From Tenacibaculum sp. AHE14PA (lineage in GTDB: Bacteria; Bacteroidota; Bacteroidia; Flavobacteriales; Flavobacteriaceae), in assembly GCF_019278465.1 (NCBI RefSeq), contig NZ_CP058983.1, forward strand, positions 1,363,501 to 1,427,500: a DNA stretch of 64,000 bases, given 5' to 3'. Both the position numbers and the translations under genes were made by a program. The notes under the pieces are model-generated. The model was not told the DNA's origin. It did no database searches and saw only the letters and a program-made list of their open reading frames with translations. Shown here piece by piece: positions 52,622-61,452 of the stretch (its first letter is position 1; each line of letters begins with the position of its first letter).

Positions 52622-55174
52622 ATGGACGATAATTTTTCACCACAAGTTAGAGATGTAATTACTTTCAGTAAAGAAGAAGCCTTAAGACTAGGGCATGATT
52701 TTATTGGAACAGAACACCTGTTATTAGGTTTGATTAGGAAAGGAGACGGTAAAGCTATTGAAATACTAACTACTTACGATGTAGATTTGGATTTAATGCG
52801 CAATAAATTAGAGAAATTAAACCCAACCACCCCATCAATAGCAAACATCGAAAAAAAGAGTTTGCACCTTACAAGACAAGCTGAAAAAGCAATAAAAACA
52901 ACGTTTTTAGAAGCTAAATTATATCAAAGTAACTCTATAGACACTGCTCATTTGTTGTTATGTATTTTACGTAACGAAAATGACCCAACTACTAAACTAC
53001 TTCAAAAATATGATGTAGGCTACGAAGAAGCAAAAGCGCTTTACAAGGAACTCCATGTAGAAGATACTTTTTCTTCTCCTACTGCCGAAACACCTTCTGA
53101 AGATGAATTTAGTAATGAAAAATCAAATCCTTTCGGGCAACAAACACCTAAAGGAAAACAAGCTAAAAAATCTAAAACTCCTGTTTTAGATAATTTCGGG
53201 CGCGATTTAACATTATTAGCAACCACTGGCAAATTAGACCCAGTTGTTGGTCGAATAAAAGAAATTGAACGTGTTTCTCAGATTTTAAGTCGACGTAAAA
53301 AGAACAATCCAATGTTAATTGGAGAGCCTGGTGTTGGTAAATCTGCCATAGCAGAAGGTTTAGCGTTAAGAATTGTAGAACGCAAAGTATCTCGTATTTT
53401 ATTCGATAAAAGGATTGTTTCTTTAGATTTAGCCAGCTTAGTTGCCGGAACAAAATATAGAGGTCAGTTTGAGGAACGCATGAAAGCCCTAATGAACGAA
53501 TTAGAGAAGAATGACGACATTATTTTATTTATCGACGAAATTCACACTATTGTTGGCGCAGGTGGTGCTACAGGCTCTTTAGATGCCTCTAACATGCTTA
53601 AACCAGCTTTGGCCCGTGGAGAAATTCAATGTATTGGTGCCACTACTTTAGACGAATTTAGAACTAACATCGAAAAAGATGGTGCTTTAGAGCGTCGTTT
53701 TCAGAAAGTAATTGTAGAACCTACAACGGTTGAAGAAACAGTACAAATTTTACATAACATTAAAGCTAAGTACGAAACTCATCACCAAGTATCATATACT
53801 GATGAAGCTATTGATGCTTGTGTAAAATTAACGAATCGCTACATGACAGATCGCTTTTTACCAGATAAAGCTATCGATGCTTTAGATGAAGCAGGATCTA
53901 GAATACATATAACCAATATTGTTGTTCCGCAACAAATATTAGAACTAGAAGCTAAACTGGAACAAATTCGCGAACAAAAAACAAAAGCTGTAAGCGGCCA
54001 GAAATACGAAGAAGCAGCAAAGCTACGTGACGACGAAAAAAATATTGAAACAGCGCTAGAATCTGCTCAAAACCAATGGGAAGAAGACGCTAAACTAAAT
54101 AGAGAAATTGTTACCGAAGATAATGTTGCCGAAGTTGTTTCTATGATGACAGGAATACCTGTTAACAGAGTTGCCGAAGCAGAAAGTCATCGTTTAGCCG
54201 ATTTACCTAACATGATTAAAGGCAAAGTTATAGGTCAAGATGATGCTGTAACCAAAGTAGTAAAAGCCATACAGCGTAATCGTGTAGGTTTAAAAGACCC
54301 CAATAAACCAATTGGTTCTTTTATTTTCTTAGGGTCTACTGGAGTTGGAAAAACTCAATTAGCAAAAGTACTGGCTCGTGAATTATTTGACTCTAGCGAC
54401 TCTTTAATTAGAATTGATATGAGTGAGTATATGGAAAAATTTGCTATTTCTCGTTTAATTGGTGCACCTCCAGGATATGTAGGTTATGAAGAAGGCGGAC
54501 AGTTAACAGAAAAAGTTAGAAGAAAACCATATTCGGTAATACTTTTAGATGAAATTGAAAAAGCACATCCAGATGTTTTTAACATGCTTTTACAAGTTTT
54601 AGACGACGGGCATATTACGGATAGTCTGGGTAGAAAAATCGATTTTAGAAACACTATTATTATTATGACTTCTAATATTGGAGCTCGTAAAGTAAAAGAA
54701 TTTGGCGCTGGTGTTGGATTTGGTACTGCTTCTAAAAAAAATCAAGAAGATGCACATGTAAAAAGTATTATTGAAGGAGCTTTAAAAAAATCATTTGCTC
54801 CCGAATTTTTAAATCGTATTGATGATGTTATCATTTTTAACTCGTTAGAACGAGAAGATATTCATAAAATTATCGACATCGAATTAGAAAAACTTTTAAC
54901 GCGTATTGCTGATTTAGGCTATAAATTAATGTTAAGCGAAAAAGCTAAAGACTATATAGCAGATAAAGGATTCGATAAAAAGTATGGTGCAAGACCTTTA
55001 AAAAGAGCAATTCAGAAATACATTGAAGATGCTTTAGCTGAAGAGATTGTAAACTCTAAACTAGATGAAGGTGATACTATTTTTATGGATTTAGATGAAA
55101 AAGACAACAAGTTAATCATCAAAATAGAAAAAGGAGAAAAACCTACAGAATCTCGCACTGAAATAGGCGAGTAA
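52622..55174 (+). CDS. clpC: ATP-dependent Clp protease ATP-binding subunit ClpC
   Basis: AAA+ unfoldase of 850 residues feeding ClpP. The N-domain (residues 1-145) has the Clp repeat GHDFIGTEHLLLGLIRKGDG. The first AAA module has Walker A GEPGVGKSAIAEG (about residue 234) and FIDEIHTIVGAGG. The UVR-like middle domain around residues 440-480 has KYEEAAKLRDDE, diagnostic for ClpC over ClpB. The second AAA module has Walker A GSTGVGKTQLAK (about 571), LLDEIEKAHPDVF and a ClpP-binding VGFG loop near residue 700. It is a single transcription unit ending at a terminator. Confidence 0.97.
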   Translation: MDDNFSPQVRDVITFSKEEALRLGHDFIGTEHLLLGLIRKGDGKAIEILTTYDVDLDLMRNKLEKLNPTTPSIANIEKKSLHLTRQAEKAIKTTFLEAKLYQSNSIDTAHLLLCILRNENDPTTKLLQKYDVGYEEAKALYKELHVEDTFSSPTAETPSEDEFSNEKSNPFGQQTPKGKQAKKSKTPVLDNFGRDLTLLATTGKLDPVVGRIKEIERVSQILSRRKKNNPMLIGEPGVGKSAIAEGLALRIVERKVSRILFDKRIVSLDLASLVAGTKYRGQFEERMKALMNELEKNDDIILFIDEIHTIVGAGGATGSLDASNMLKPALARGEIQCIGATTLDEFRTNIEKDGALERRFQKVIVEPTTVEETVQILHNIKAKYETHHQVSYTDEAIDACVKLTNRYMTDRFLPDKAIDALDEAGSRIHITNIVVPQQILELEAKLEQIREQKTKAVSGQKYEEAAKLRDDEKNIETALESAQNQWEEDAKLNREIVTEDNVAEVVSMMTGIPVNRVAEAESHRLADLPNMIKGKVIGQDDAVTKVVKAIQRNRVGLKDPNKPIGSFIFLGSTGVGKTQLAKVLARELFDSSDSLIRIDMSEYMEKFAISRLIGAPPGYVGYEEGGQLTEKVRRKPYSVILLDEIEKAHPDVFNMLLQVLDDGHITDSLGRKIDFRNTIIIMTSNIGARKVKEFGAGVGFGTASKKNQEDAHVKSIIEGALKKSFAPEFLNRIDDVIIFNSLEREDIHKIIDIELEKLLTRIADLGYKLMLSEKAKDYIADKGFDKKYGARPLKRAIQKYIEDALAEEIVNSKLDEGDTIFMDLDEKDNKLIIKIEKGEKPTESRTEIGE

Positions 55175-55181
55175 AACATAC

Positions 55182-55212
55182 AAAACTCCTAAACACTGTG
55201 TTTGGGAGTTTT
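55182..55212 (+). terminator. terminator of clpC
   Basis: 14-bp stem AAAACTCCTAAACA / TGTTTGGGAGTTTT with one G-U pair and a short loop, then T-rich DNA. Confidence 0.85.
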
Positions 55213-55291
55213 ATTTTTTCAAAAAACACAAGATACTTATAAGTAATTTTTCACTAAAGACCCAAAAAATAGTAAATATTTTGTTAAATTC

Positions 55292-55322
55292 TTTGATAAA
55301 AATTCTAAAAAAAGTAACTTCG
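55292..55322 (+). promoter_or_regulatory. promoter of the first TlpA-like gene
   Basis: TTTG (55292-55295), 19-bp spacer, TAACTTCG (55315-55322), a one-base variant of TAnnTTTG. 35 bp before the start codon. Confidence 0.55.
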
Positions 55323-55357
55323 GCCCCTAAATCCCTTATTAACAAAAATATTAAACA

Positions 55358-56743
55358 ATGAAAAGACTAGTACTTTTAGCACTTATAGGAGTTACCATTA
55401 TTTCATGTAAAAAAGAAAAACCAGTAAAAGATTACCTTATTCTATCTGGTAATATAGAGAACTTCAAAAAAAGAGATATTACTTTGGAAAGTTTTCGTTT
55501 TAGCAAGAAAATAAAATTCGATAAAAAAACAGGTTCTTTTTCTGATACTTTAAAAATTAATAGAGACGGTTATTATACTTTAATCGTTAATAAAAAACCT
55601 ATTAATTTATACCTTAATGATACTGTAGATACAGCAATTAAACTTGATTACAAAAAAGCAGACAAAATCAGCTTTAAAGGGACCAATGCAAACATCAACA
55701 GCTATTTTGTTCAAAAAAAGAAAAAATTTTCTGAAATTTTAATAAACGCTAACAAGTTATTCTCTTTAGAGGAAGAAGCTTTCCTAGAAAAAATGGATGA
55801 ATATAAAGATGCCTTAACAGAGCTGTCTATCGCTAATAATTTACCTACCGAATTCTTAAAGAGTGAAGTTAAAAACATTGATTATGAGTACTTAAGAAAC
55901 TTAAGTAATTATGAAGTTTTTTACGCAACTTTAACAGGAGATAAAGATTTTAAAGTTTCAGAAGATTTCCCTGACCCATTAAAAGACTTTAATTACAGTA
56001 GTGGTGATGACTATGTAAATTCTTATTCTTATCGTAAAATGTTAGAAACTCAAATTGAGGCTTTAACTAAAGAGAAAAATAAAGAAGGAGAGGATTATTA
56101 TTTAACATATTTAGAAACTGTTCAAACAGAAGTTAATGATACTTTAGCAAAGAATGATCTATTATATGAAAGTGCGAAAAGTAGTATTACTTTTACGACA
56201 AACTTAAAAGAATTTCATGATAAATTCATGGCTTACTCTACAAACAAAGAGAATAAAAAAGAAATTTCAATTAGTTACAATACGCTAAAATCTACAGCTA
56301 AAGGGCAACCAGCTCCTAAATTTAAAGATTTTGAAAACTATGCTGGTGGAACGACTTCTTTAGATGATTTGTTAGGCAAAGGAAAGTACTTATATATTGA
56401 TGTTTGGGCTACTTGGTGTGGTTTTTGTAAAAGAGAAATTCCTTTATTAAAGAAATTAGAAGAAGAATACCACGGAAAAAATATTGAGTTTGTAAGTATT
56501 AGTGTTGATGATAAAAACCAACATGAAAAATGGAAACAAACAATTGTAGATCGTGAAATGACAGGAATACAATTATTTAGTGGAAAAAAACAATCTGAAT
56601 TAGAATGGGCTCAAAAATTCTTAATTAAAGGATTACCTAAGTTTATTATTATAGATCCTAATGGAAATATTGTAAACCCTAACGCTCCTGCACCTTCTGG
56701 AGGAGAAGAATTAATTAATATTTTTAATGAATTAAAAATATAA
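55358..56743 (+). CDS. TlpA-like thiol-disulfide lipoprotein, copy 1
   Basis: A 461-residue lipoprotein. The N-terminal signal ends at Cys17 (ALIGVTIISC). Residues about 25-130 form a beta-rich DUF4369-like region, followed by a helical linker with the repeated KKKFSEILINANKLFSLEEEA, and a C-terminal thioredoxin-fold domain (about 320-460) with active site WATWCGFCKREIP (Cys354, Cys357) and cis-Pro in KGLPKFIIIDP. It reduces or isomerises disulfides in the periplasm or at the outer membrane. It is a tandem paralogue of the gene at 56884-58275, with long stretches identical at the protein level. Confidence 0.9.
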   Translation: MKRLVLLALIGVTIISCKKEKPVKDYLILSGNIENFKKRDITLESFRFSKKIKFDKKTGSFSDTLKINRDGYYTLIVNKKPINLYLNDTVDTAIKLDYKKADKISFKGTNANINSYFVQKKKKFSEILINANKLFSLEEEAFLEKMDEYKDALTELSIANNLPTEFLKSEVKNIDYEYLRNLSNYEVFYATLTGDKDFKVSEDFPDPLKDFNYSSGDDYVNSYSYRKMLETQIEALTKEKNKEGEDYYLTYLETVQTEVNDTLAKNDLLYESAKSSITFTTNLKEFHDKFMAYSTNKENKKEISISYNTLKSTAKGQPAPKFKDFENYAGGTTSLDDLLGKGKYLYIDVWATWCGFCKREIPLLKKLEEEYHGKNIEFVSISVDDKNQHEKWKQTIVDREMTGIQLFSGKKQSELEWAQKFLIKGLPKFIIIDPNGNIVNPNAPAPSGGEELINIFNELKI

Positions 56744-56770
56744 AATAATATAATAATATAATAATATAAT
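56744..56770 (+). repeat. AATAATAT 8-bp tandem repeat
   Basis: Three complete AATAATAT units plus AAT, starting right after the stop of the first TlpA-like gene. A short simple-sequence repeat that could vary by slippage. Confidence 0.7.
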
Positions 56771-56771
56771 C

Positions 56772-56809
56772 AGCATAAAAAAACCGCCAATTGGCGGTTT
56801 TTTTATGCT
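56772..56809. terminator. terminator of TlpA-like copy 1
   Basis: 38-bp perfect palindrome centred on CCGCCAATTGGCGG with A and T tracts. The same core recurs after copy 2. The 19-bp arms are AGCATAAAAAAACCGCCAA and its complement. Confidence 0.9.
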
Positions 56810-56835
56810 TCAAAATTTATTAATTAAATTGCAAT

Positions 56836-56866
56836 TTTGAGAACCGAATAAAAAAAAGTAATTTCC
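56836..56866 (+). promoter_or_regulatory. promoter of the second TlpA-like gene
   Basis: TTTG (56836-56839), 19-bp spacer, TAATTTCC (56859-56866), 17 bp before the start codon. It has the same layout as the promoter of copy 1, so each paralogue has its own promoter and terminator. Confidence 0.5.
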
Positions 56867-56883
56867 CTTAAAATTGAGAAGAA

Positions 56884-58275
56884 ATGAAAAAACTAATCCT
56901 ATTATGTATTGCATGTGTTGCTTTTTTTTCATGTAAAAAAGAAAAACCAGTAAAAGACTACCTTATTTTATCTGGTAACATAGAGAACTTCAAAAAAAGA
57001 AATATTACTTTAGAAGGCTTTAATTTTACTAAAAAAATAAAATTTAACAAGGAAACATCCTCATTTTCAGATACTATTAGGATTAATAGAGACGGATATT
57101 ACACGCTTATACTTCAAGAAAGAAGAGTGTCTTTAAACTTATATCTCAATGACACTGTAGACACAGCAATTAAGCTTGATTATAAAAAAGCAGCTGAAAT
57201 TAGTTTTAAAGGAACTAATGCAAACATTAACAGCTATTTTGTTCAAAAAAAGAAAAAATTTTCTGAAATTTTAATAAATGCTAATAAATTATTCTCTTTA
57301 GAAGAAGAAGCATTTTTAGAAAAAATGGACGAATATAAAGATGCTTTAACGGAGTTATCTATTGCTAACAATTTACCTACTGAATTCTTAAAGAGTGAAG
57401 TAAAAAACATTGATTTTGAATATTTAAGAAACTTAAGTAATTATGAAGGTTATTATGGAACTTTAACTGGCAATGCCGATTTTAAAGTATCAGAAGATTT
57501 TCCTGACCCTTTAAAAGACTTTAATTACAGTAGTGGTGATGATTATGTAAATTCATATTCTTACCGTAAAATGTTAGGAGTCCAGATAAAGAAAATATCT
57601 CAAGAAAAAAATAAAGAAGGAGAAGATTACTATTTAACGTATTTAGAAACCGTACAAACTGAAGTAAATGACACCATTGCAAAAAATGATTTATTATACA
57701 AAAACGCTAAAGATGGTATAACTTACACTGATAATTTAAAAGAATTTCGTGATAAATTCATGGCATATTCTACCAATAAAAATCATAAAAAAGAAATATC
57801 TAATACCTATAACATTTTAAAAACTACCGCTAAAGGGCAACCAGCTCCTAAATTTAAAGATTTTAAAAATTATAATGGAGGAAACACGTCTTTAGATGAT
57901 TTATTAGGTAAAGGAAAATATTTATATATTGATGTTTGGGCTACTTGGTGTGCTTACTGTAAAAGAGAAATCCCTTTATTAAAGAAACTAGAAGAAGAAT
58001 ACCACGGAAAAAACATAGAGTTTGTAAGTATTAGTGTTGATGCTAATGATGATTATGACAAGTGGAAACAAACTATTGTTGATCGTGAAATGACAGGAAT
58101 ACAACTATTTAGCGGAAAAGAATTAGCAGATTTAGAATGGGCTCAGAAGTTTTTAATAAAAGGATTGCCTAAATTCATCATTATAGATCCTGATGGTAAT
58201 ATTGTAAACCCTAATGCGCCTGTACCATCTCAAGGGGAAAGGCTAATTAATATCTTTGATGAATTAAAAATATAA
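56884..58275 (+). CDS. TlpA-like thiol-disulfide lipoprotein, copy 2
   Basis: A 463-residue paralogue of the preceding gene with the same architecture. Lipoprotein signal ending at Cys17 (IACVAFFSC), DUF4369-like N-domain, the near-identical KKKFSEILINANKLFSLEEEA linker region, and a thioredoxin domain with WATWCAYCKREIP (Cys356, Cys359) and KGLPKFIIIDP. The residues inside the CxxC differ from copy 1 (AY instead of GF), which can shift redox potential. The central 100 residues are nearly identical to copy 1 while the ends diverge, suggesting recent duplication or gene conversion. Confidence 0.9.
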   Translation: MKKLILLCIACVAFFSCKKEKPVKDYLILSGNIENFKKRNITLEGFNFTKKIKFNKETSSFSDTIRINRDGYYTLILQERRVSLNLYLNDTVDTAIKLDYKKAAEISFKGTNANINSYFVQKKKKFSEILINANKLFSLEEEAFLEKMDEYKDALTELSIANNLPTEFLKSEVKNIDFEYLRNLSNYEGYYGTLTGNADFKVSEDFPDPLKDFNYSSGDDYVNSYSYRKMLGVQIKKISQEKNKEGEDYYLTYLETVQTEVNDTIAKNDLLYKNAKDGITYTDNLKEFRDKFMAYSTNKNHKKEISNTYNILKTTAKGQPAPKFKDFKNYNGGNTSLDDLLGKGKYLYIDVWATWCAYCKREIPLLKKLEEEYHGKNIEFVSISVDANDDYDKWKQTIVDREMTGIQLFSGKELADLEWAQKFLIKGLPKFIIIDPDGNIVNPNAPVPSQGERLINIFDELKI

Positions 58276-58294
58276 TGTAATTATATTTTAAAAC

Positions 58295-58322
58295 AAAAAA
58301 ACCGCCAATTGGCGGTTTTTTT
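58295..58322. terminator. terminator of TlpA-like copy 2 (bidirectional)
   Basis: 28-bp perfect palindrome around CCGCCAATTGGCGG, the same core as at 56777-56804. Its right flank (TTTTATGCTGATTATAT) is the reverse complement of the left flank of the first copy. It also serves the AIM24-family gene on the minus strand. Confidence 0.9.
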
Positions 58323-58340
58323 TATGCTGATTATATACGT

Positions 58341-59141
58341 TTAAAATCTATTATCACCGTCTAAAATATTTCCTAAACCACCTAAAACACTTCCTTCTCC
58401 TTTATCTCCTTTACCATTTTGTGGCGCCATTGCTAAAACTCTACCAGCTAATCTGCTAAATGGTAAAGACTGAATATAAACCGTACCAGGACCTTGAAGT
58501 TTCGCAAAAAACAAACCTTCGCCACCAAACACCGTATTTTTTATTCCTCCTACAAACTCAATATCATAATCCACATCTTTTGTAAAACCAATAATACAAC
58601 CCGTATCTACCTTTAAAATTTCACCTGCTTGCAATACTTTTTTTGCCATTGTGCCTCCAGCATGCACAAAAGCCATTCCATCTCCCTCTAGTTTCTCCAT
58701 TATAAAACCTTCTCCTCCAAACAAACCTCTACCTAACCGCTTAGAAAATTCTATACCAATAGAAACTCCTTTCGCTGCACATAAAAAAGCATCTTTCTGA
58801 CAAATAAACTTACCATCAAATTCTGATAAATCGATTGGTATAATTTTTCCTGGATATGGTGAAGCAAACGAAACTTGTTTTTTGCCACTTCCTTGGTTAG
58901 TATAAACGGTCATAAATAAACTCTCACCAGTAAGAATTCTTTTACCTGCTGAAAATATCTTACCTAACAAACCTGTTTCTTGATTAGAACCATCACCAAA
59001 AATAGTACTCATTTTCACATCAGCCTCCATCATCATAAAGCTTCCACTTTCGGCAACAACCCCTTCTTGTGGATCTAATTCAATTTCTACATACTGCATT
59101 TCTTCTCCGAAAATGCGATAATCTATTTCGTGCGCGTTCAT
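58341..59141 (-). CDS. TIGR00266/AIM24 family protein
   Basis: A 266-residue trimeric-TRAP-like beta-sandwich protein of the TIGR00266/AIM24 family. It shows QYVEIELDPQEGVVAESGSFMMMEADVKM at the N-terminus, then LTGESLFMTVYTN, RGLFGGEGFIMEKLEGDGMAFVHAGGTM and GGEGLFFAKLQGPGTVYIQSLPFSRLA. Glycine-rich repeats are typical. Cytoplasmic; function unknown in bacteria. It is the last of three minus-strand genes with DUF4442 and the pentapeptide protein upstream, separated from DUF4442 by 62 bp. Confidence 0.92.
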   Translation of the reverse strand: MNAHEIDYRIFGEEMQYVEIELDPQEGVVAESGSFMMMEADVKMSTIFGDGSNQETGLLGKIFSAGKRILTGESLFMTVYTNQGSGKKQVSFASPYPGKIIPIDLSEFDGKFICQKDAFLCAAKGVSIGIEFSKRLGRGLFGGEGFIMEKLEGDGMAFVHAGGTMAKKVLQAGEILKVDTGCIIGFTKDVDYDIEFVGGIKNTVFGGEGLFFAKLQGPGTVYIQSLPFSRLAGRVLAMAPQNGKGDKGEGSVLGGLGNILDGDNRF

Positions 59142-59190
59142 CTTTTTTGGTTTTAGTATTTAATAAATTAGACGTTCATAATTATTTTTT

Positions 59191-59208
59191 GTTACGGTTA
59201 CGGTTACG
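59191..59208. repeat. GTTACG hexamer repeat spanning a stop codon
   Basis: Three GTTACG units on the plus strand; on the minus strand CCG-TAA repeats, each unit encoding Pro-stop. The DUF4442 gene stops in the first unit. Loss or gain of a whole unit would leave the protein unchanged. Confidence 0.7.
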
Positions 59209-59659
59209 GTTTCACTTTCAAACTCCACTCGAATTGAAATTTTGATACTGAAACTCCGTCTTTATTTATACCTTCTGAAGTTACCAAAACTGTTTGCCCC
59301 TCGCCTGTTTCTACTGATTTTTGTATTGCCGCTTTAATAGCCAAACCATCATTACACTCAAATACAATTCTGCCTGTTGCTTTTTTAGTAAAAGTAGCAT
59401 TCATGTTTGTTACCAACATCGATACTTTTCTGTTAGATTTATCAATAGCTTGCATTACCAAAATACCTGTAGCTAATTCTGCAGCCATTCCTTGTACTGC
59501 CCAAAACATACTCTTAAAAGGATTTTGATTAATCCATCTATGCTTTACCGTTACCATCGATTTCTCTTCAGTAATAGACTTTACTTTAATTCCACAGATA
59601 TATGCAGAAGGCAATTTAAATAAGGTGAAAAAATTAATTTTTCGAGGTGTAAACTTCAT
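59204..59659 (-). CDS. DUF4442 domain-containing protein
   Basis: A 151-residue hotdog-fold protein of the DUF4442 family, related to acyl-CoA thioesterases. Recognisable parts are LFKLPSAYICGIKVKSI, KHRWINQNPFKSMFWAVQGMAAELATGILVM and NMNATFTKKATGRIVFECNDG. No catalytic residue can be assigned with confidence. It is cytoplasmic. The stop codon lies in a CCGTAA hexamer repeat. It lies 32 bp downstream of the pentapeptide gene remnant and 62 bp upstream of the AIM24-family gene. Confidence 0.88.
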   Translation of the reverse strand: MKFTPRKINFFTLFKLPSAYICGIKVKSITEEKSMVTVKHRWINQNPFKSMFWAVQGMAAELATGILVMQAIDKSNRKVSMLVTNMNATFTKKATGRIVFECNDGLAIKAAIQKSVETGEGQTVLVTSEGINKDGVSVSKFQFEWSLKVKP

Positions 59660-59691
59660 TTTATTAGTGTTTATGGGTAATGTTCTTTTTT

Positions 59692-59940
59692 TTATTGCTT
59701 AAATCTTTTTCTTAGCCCAAGAATAAGAAAAGTTAAAAGAATAGACGAAAATATTTTTTGAAAATATATCCATTTTAAATGCTCTGAATTATTACTTGGT
59801 TTAAAAAAAGGTAAACTAGCATCTATAGCTTCCTTCCAAGATATAAAACTACACTCACAATAATCATTTAACGAAAAGCAATCTGAATAAATAAACAAAG
59901 AAACAAGAAATAACCCTATAAAAAAGAATAATGGCCTAAT
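59692..59940 (-). pseudogene. C-terminal membrane part of the pentapeptide protein, separated by in-frame TAG
   Basis: These 82 codons continue in the same frame directly after the TAG at 59941-59943 that ends the pentapeptide-repeat gene. They begin IRPLFFFIGLFLVSLFIYSD, a membrane helix, and end with a second helix and basic tail (SSILLTFLILGLRKRFKQ). Full-length pentapeptide membrane proteins of Bacteroidota typically end in just such a two-helix module with a Leu-Arg-Lys-Arg-Phe terminus. There is no ATG or GTG near its start; only a TTG at 59898. It is best read as the missing end of one gene broken by a nonsense codon, or made by stop-codon readthrough. Confidence 0.7.
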
Positions 59941-61230
59941 CTAGTTTTGAGTATACCCTCCTAAATACTTATAGAAGTTAAATAAAAAATAATTTATAAA
60001 GGCTATAACAGCTTTTAATACTCGAAAGTTTTTAATACTCTTAACAAACTCATCATAAAAAGTCTTTTTACGCATCTCCATCTCACTAACGTAAGCCTTT
60101 CCTGCCAACTCCCAGTCTTTAGAATTCTCAAAATTTATTTTAAGTTCTCGATATAGATTCTCTTGTTCTTTATAAGGTGATTCATTATTAAATGGCAATT
60201 TATTTTTACGAACAAACATACGTTTCTGTTTATCCCAAAAACCATTTTCGAACTTTACTTTAGTAACATCTGACTCATTGTCAAAAATAATTCTTCCCTT
60301 TTCTTCATTCCAAATACAATTTTTAAACTTTACCTCTGTAATATCTGATTCATTAAAAAATGTATTTTTTAAATTTACTTCTCTAAAAACAACACTCTTT
60401 GGAAAATTCACCATACTAAAGTCAAGTTGCAAAATACCTTGCTGATCTCCTTTTAAACCTTTAAACAAAGTTTCATTTTCTTTTGAAAATTCCGCACCTC
60501 CAAATGAAACACCTTTTTTAAACCACGTATCTATAAAACTAGAGACTCCTAAAAAACTAGAAGCATCAAAAGTCGTCGAACCTAAAAACTGAGTTTTATT
60601 AAAATAAGTCTCTTTAGAAAACGTAGTATGATGAATAAAACTATCACTTCTGAACTTAGCTTTTTCAAAATTAACCTGTCCCATAAAAATTGAATGTACA
60701 AAATCACTCTTTCCTAAAAATTCAGAATAAGCAAAAATAACATCCTTCGAAAAAATGACTTTATTGAAATTAACTAATTCAGAAAACTTAACATTACCAA
60801 ATCCTGCGTATTTCATAAAAGATGATTCACTAAAATCCGCTTGCCCTAAAAATTGAGCTAATTGAAATTCTACATCTTCCGAAAAATTCCTTACCTCTCC
60901 TGCATTCCAAAAGTTCTCTGAGTAATTTAATTTATCTTCTTTTGTTACCCTATCACTTACATCTTCAAATTCAGGAAAAATAAAATCAGAAAAATTATAA
61001 TATTTTTCTAGTCTACCGAATTTCATAGCATGTCGCCTTATCAATTGCCAAAACTCTGTAACTTTATTTTTATCCCATATTTTCTCTTTACTTCCATTAA
61101 CCTCCTTCTCTTCATACCAACTATCTTTTGGATTAGTAAAATAATTATCCTTTAATACTTGGTATTGATTTGTTTCTAAATCCTCATATTTTGTAATAAG
61201 AAAATACTTTAACATCTTTTCAGGTAACAT
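59941..61230 (-). CDS. pentapeptide repeat-containing protein, truncated by in-frame stop
   Basis: A 429-residue protein. Residues about 100-330 contain pentapeptide-type units with a Phe every five residues (ADFSESSF, VNFEKAKF, TTFDASSF, VSFGGAEF), forming a right-handed beta helix. The C-terminal helical part (LYRELKINFENSKDWELAGKAYVSEMEMRKK) and a first hydrophobic segment (FRVLKAVIAFINYFLFNFYKYLGGY) lead to the stop. Directly after the TAG the frame continues for 82 codons with two membrane helices. The intact form would be about 510 residues and membrane anchored. Function of the family is not established; DNA-mimicry is known only for some members. Confidence 0.85.
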   Translation of the reverse strand: MLPEKMLKYFLITKYEDLETNQYQVLKDNYFTNPKDSWYEEKEVNGSKEKIWDKNKVTEFWQLIRRHAMKFGRLEKYYNFSDFIFPEFEDVSDRVTKEDKLNYSENFWNAGEVRNFSEDVEFQLAQFLGQADFSESSFMKYAGFGNVKFSELVNFNKVIFSKDVIFAYSEFLGKSDFVHSIFMGQVNFEKAKFRSDSFIHHTTFSKETYFNKTQFLGSTTFDASSFLGVSSFIDTWFKKGVSFGGAEFSKENETLFKGLKGDQQGILQLDFSMVNFPKSVVFREVNLKNTFFNESDITEVKFKNCIWNEEKGRIIFDNESDVTKVKFENGFWDKQKRMFVRKNKLPFNNESPYKEQENLYRELKINFENSKDWELAGKAYVSEMEMRKKTFYDEFVKSIKNFRVLKAVIAFINYFLFNFYKYLGGYTQN

Positions 61231-61379
61231 TAGCTAATTTATTTTGTTGCTCAATTTACAAATAATACTCGGACTATTCCCTTATTTAAACCAGCAAAAC
61301 AGGGCTATCTGAATCTAAAACACGAAAATAAAACACTACTGCCTCCTTCTCTATAAATGTTAAATAAATGTTAATTACA

Positions 61380-61437
61380 GTACTATGTATTGCATAATAC
61401 CTTTTTAAAGATATATATTTGCATAGTACAGTATTAT
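61380..61437 (+). promoter_or_regulatory. promoter and PadR operator of the DUF4870-PadR-PspC operon
   Basis: TTG (61390-61392), 21-bp spacer, TATATTTG (61414-61421). A palindromic GTACTATG...CATAATAC (61380-61400, arms 7 of 8) covers the -33 element. The inverted partner CATAGTACAGTA (61422-61433) lies beyond the -7 box and matches the complement of TACAGTACTATG (11 of 12 positions). The ATG.../...CAT arrangement is typical of PadR operators, and padR is in this operon, so autoregulation is likely. Confidence 0.5.
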
Positions 61438-61452
61438 ATAAATTATCTAATC

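Noticed and set aside
59692..59898. 68-residue frame from TTG 59898 as an independent gene
   Set aside because: It cuts through a membrane helix that begins further upstream in the same frame, directly after the pentapeptide gene's TAG; it is better explained as the detached C-terminus.
61390..61452. Longer start of the DUF4870 protein
   Set aside because: The extra codons cover the -7 box and PadR half-site, so they would not be in the transcript.
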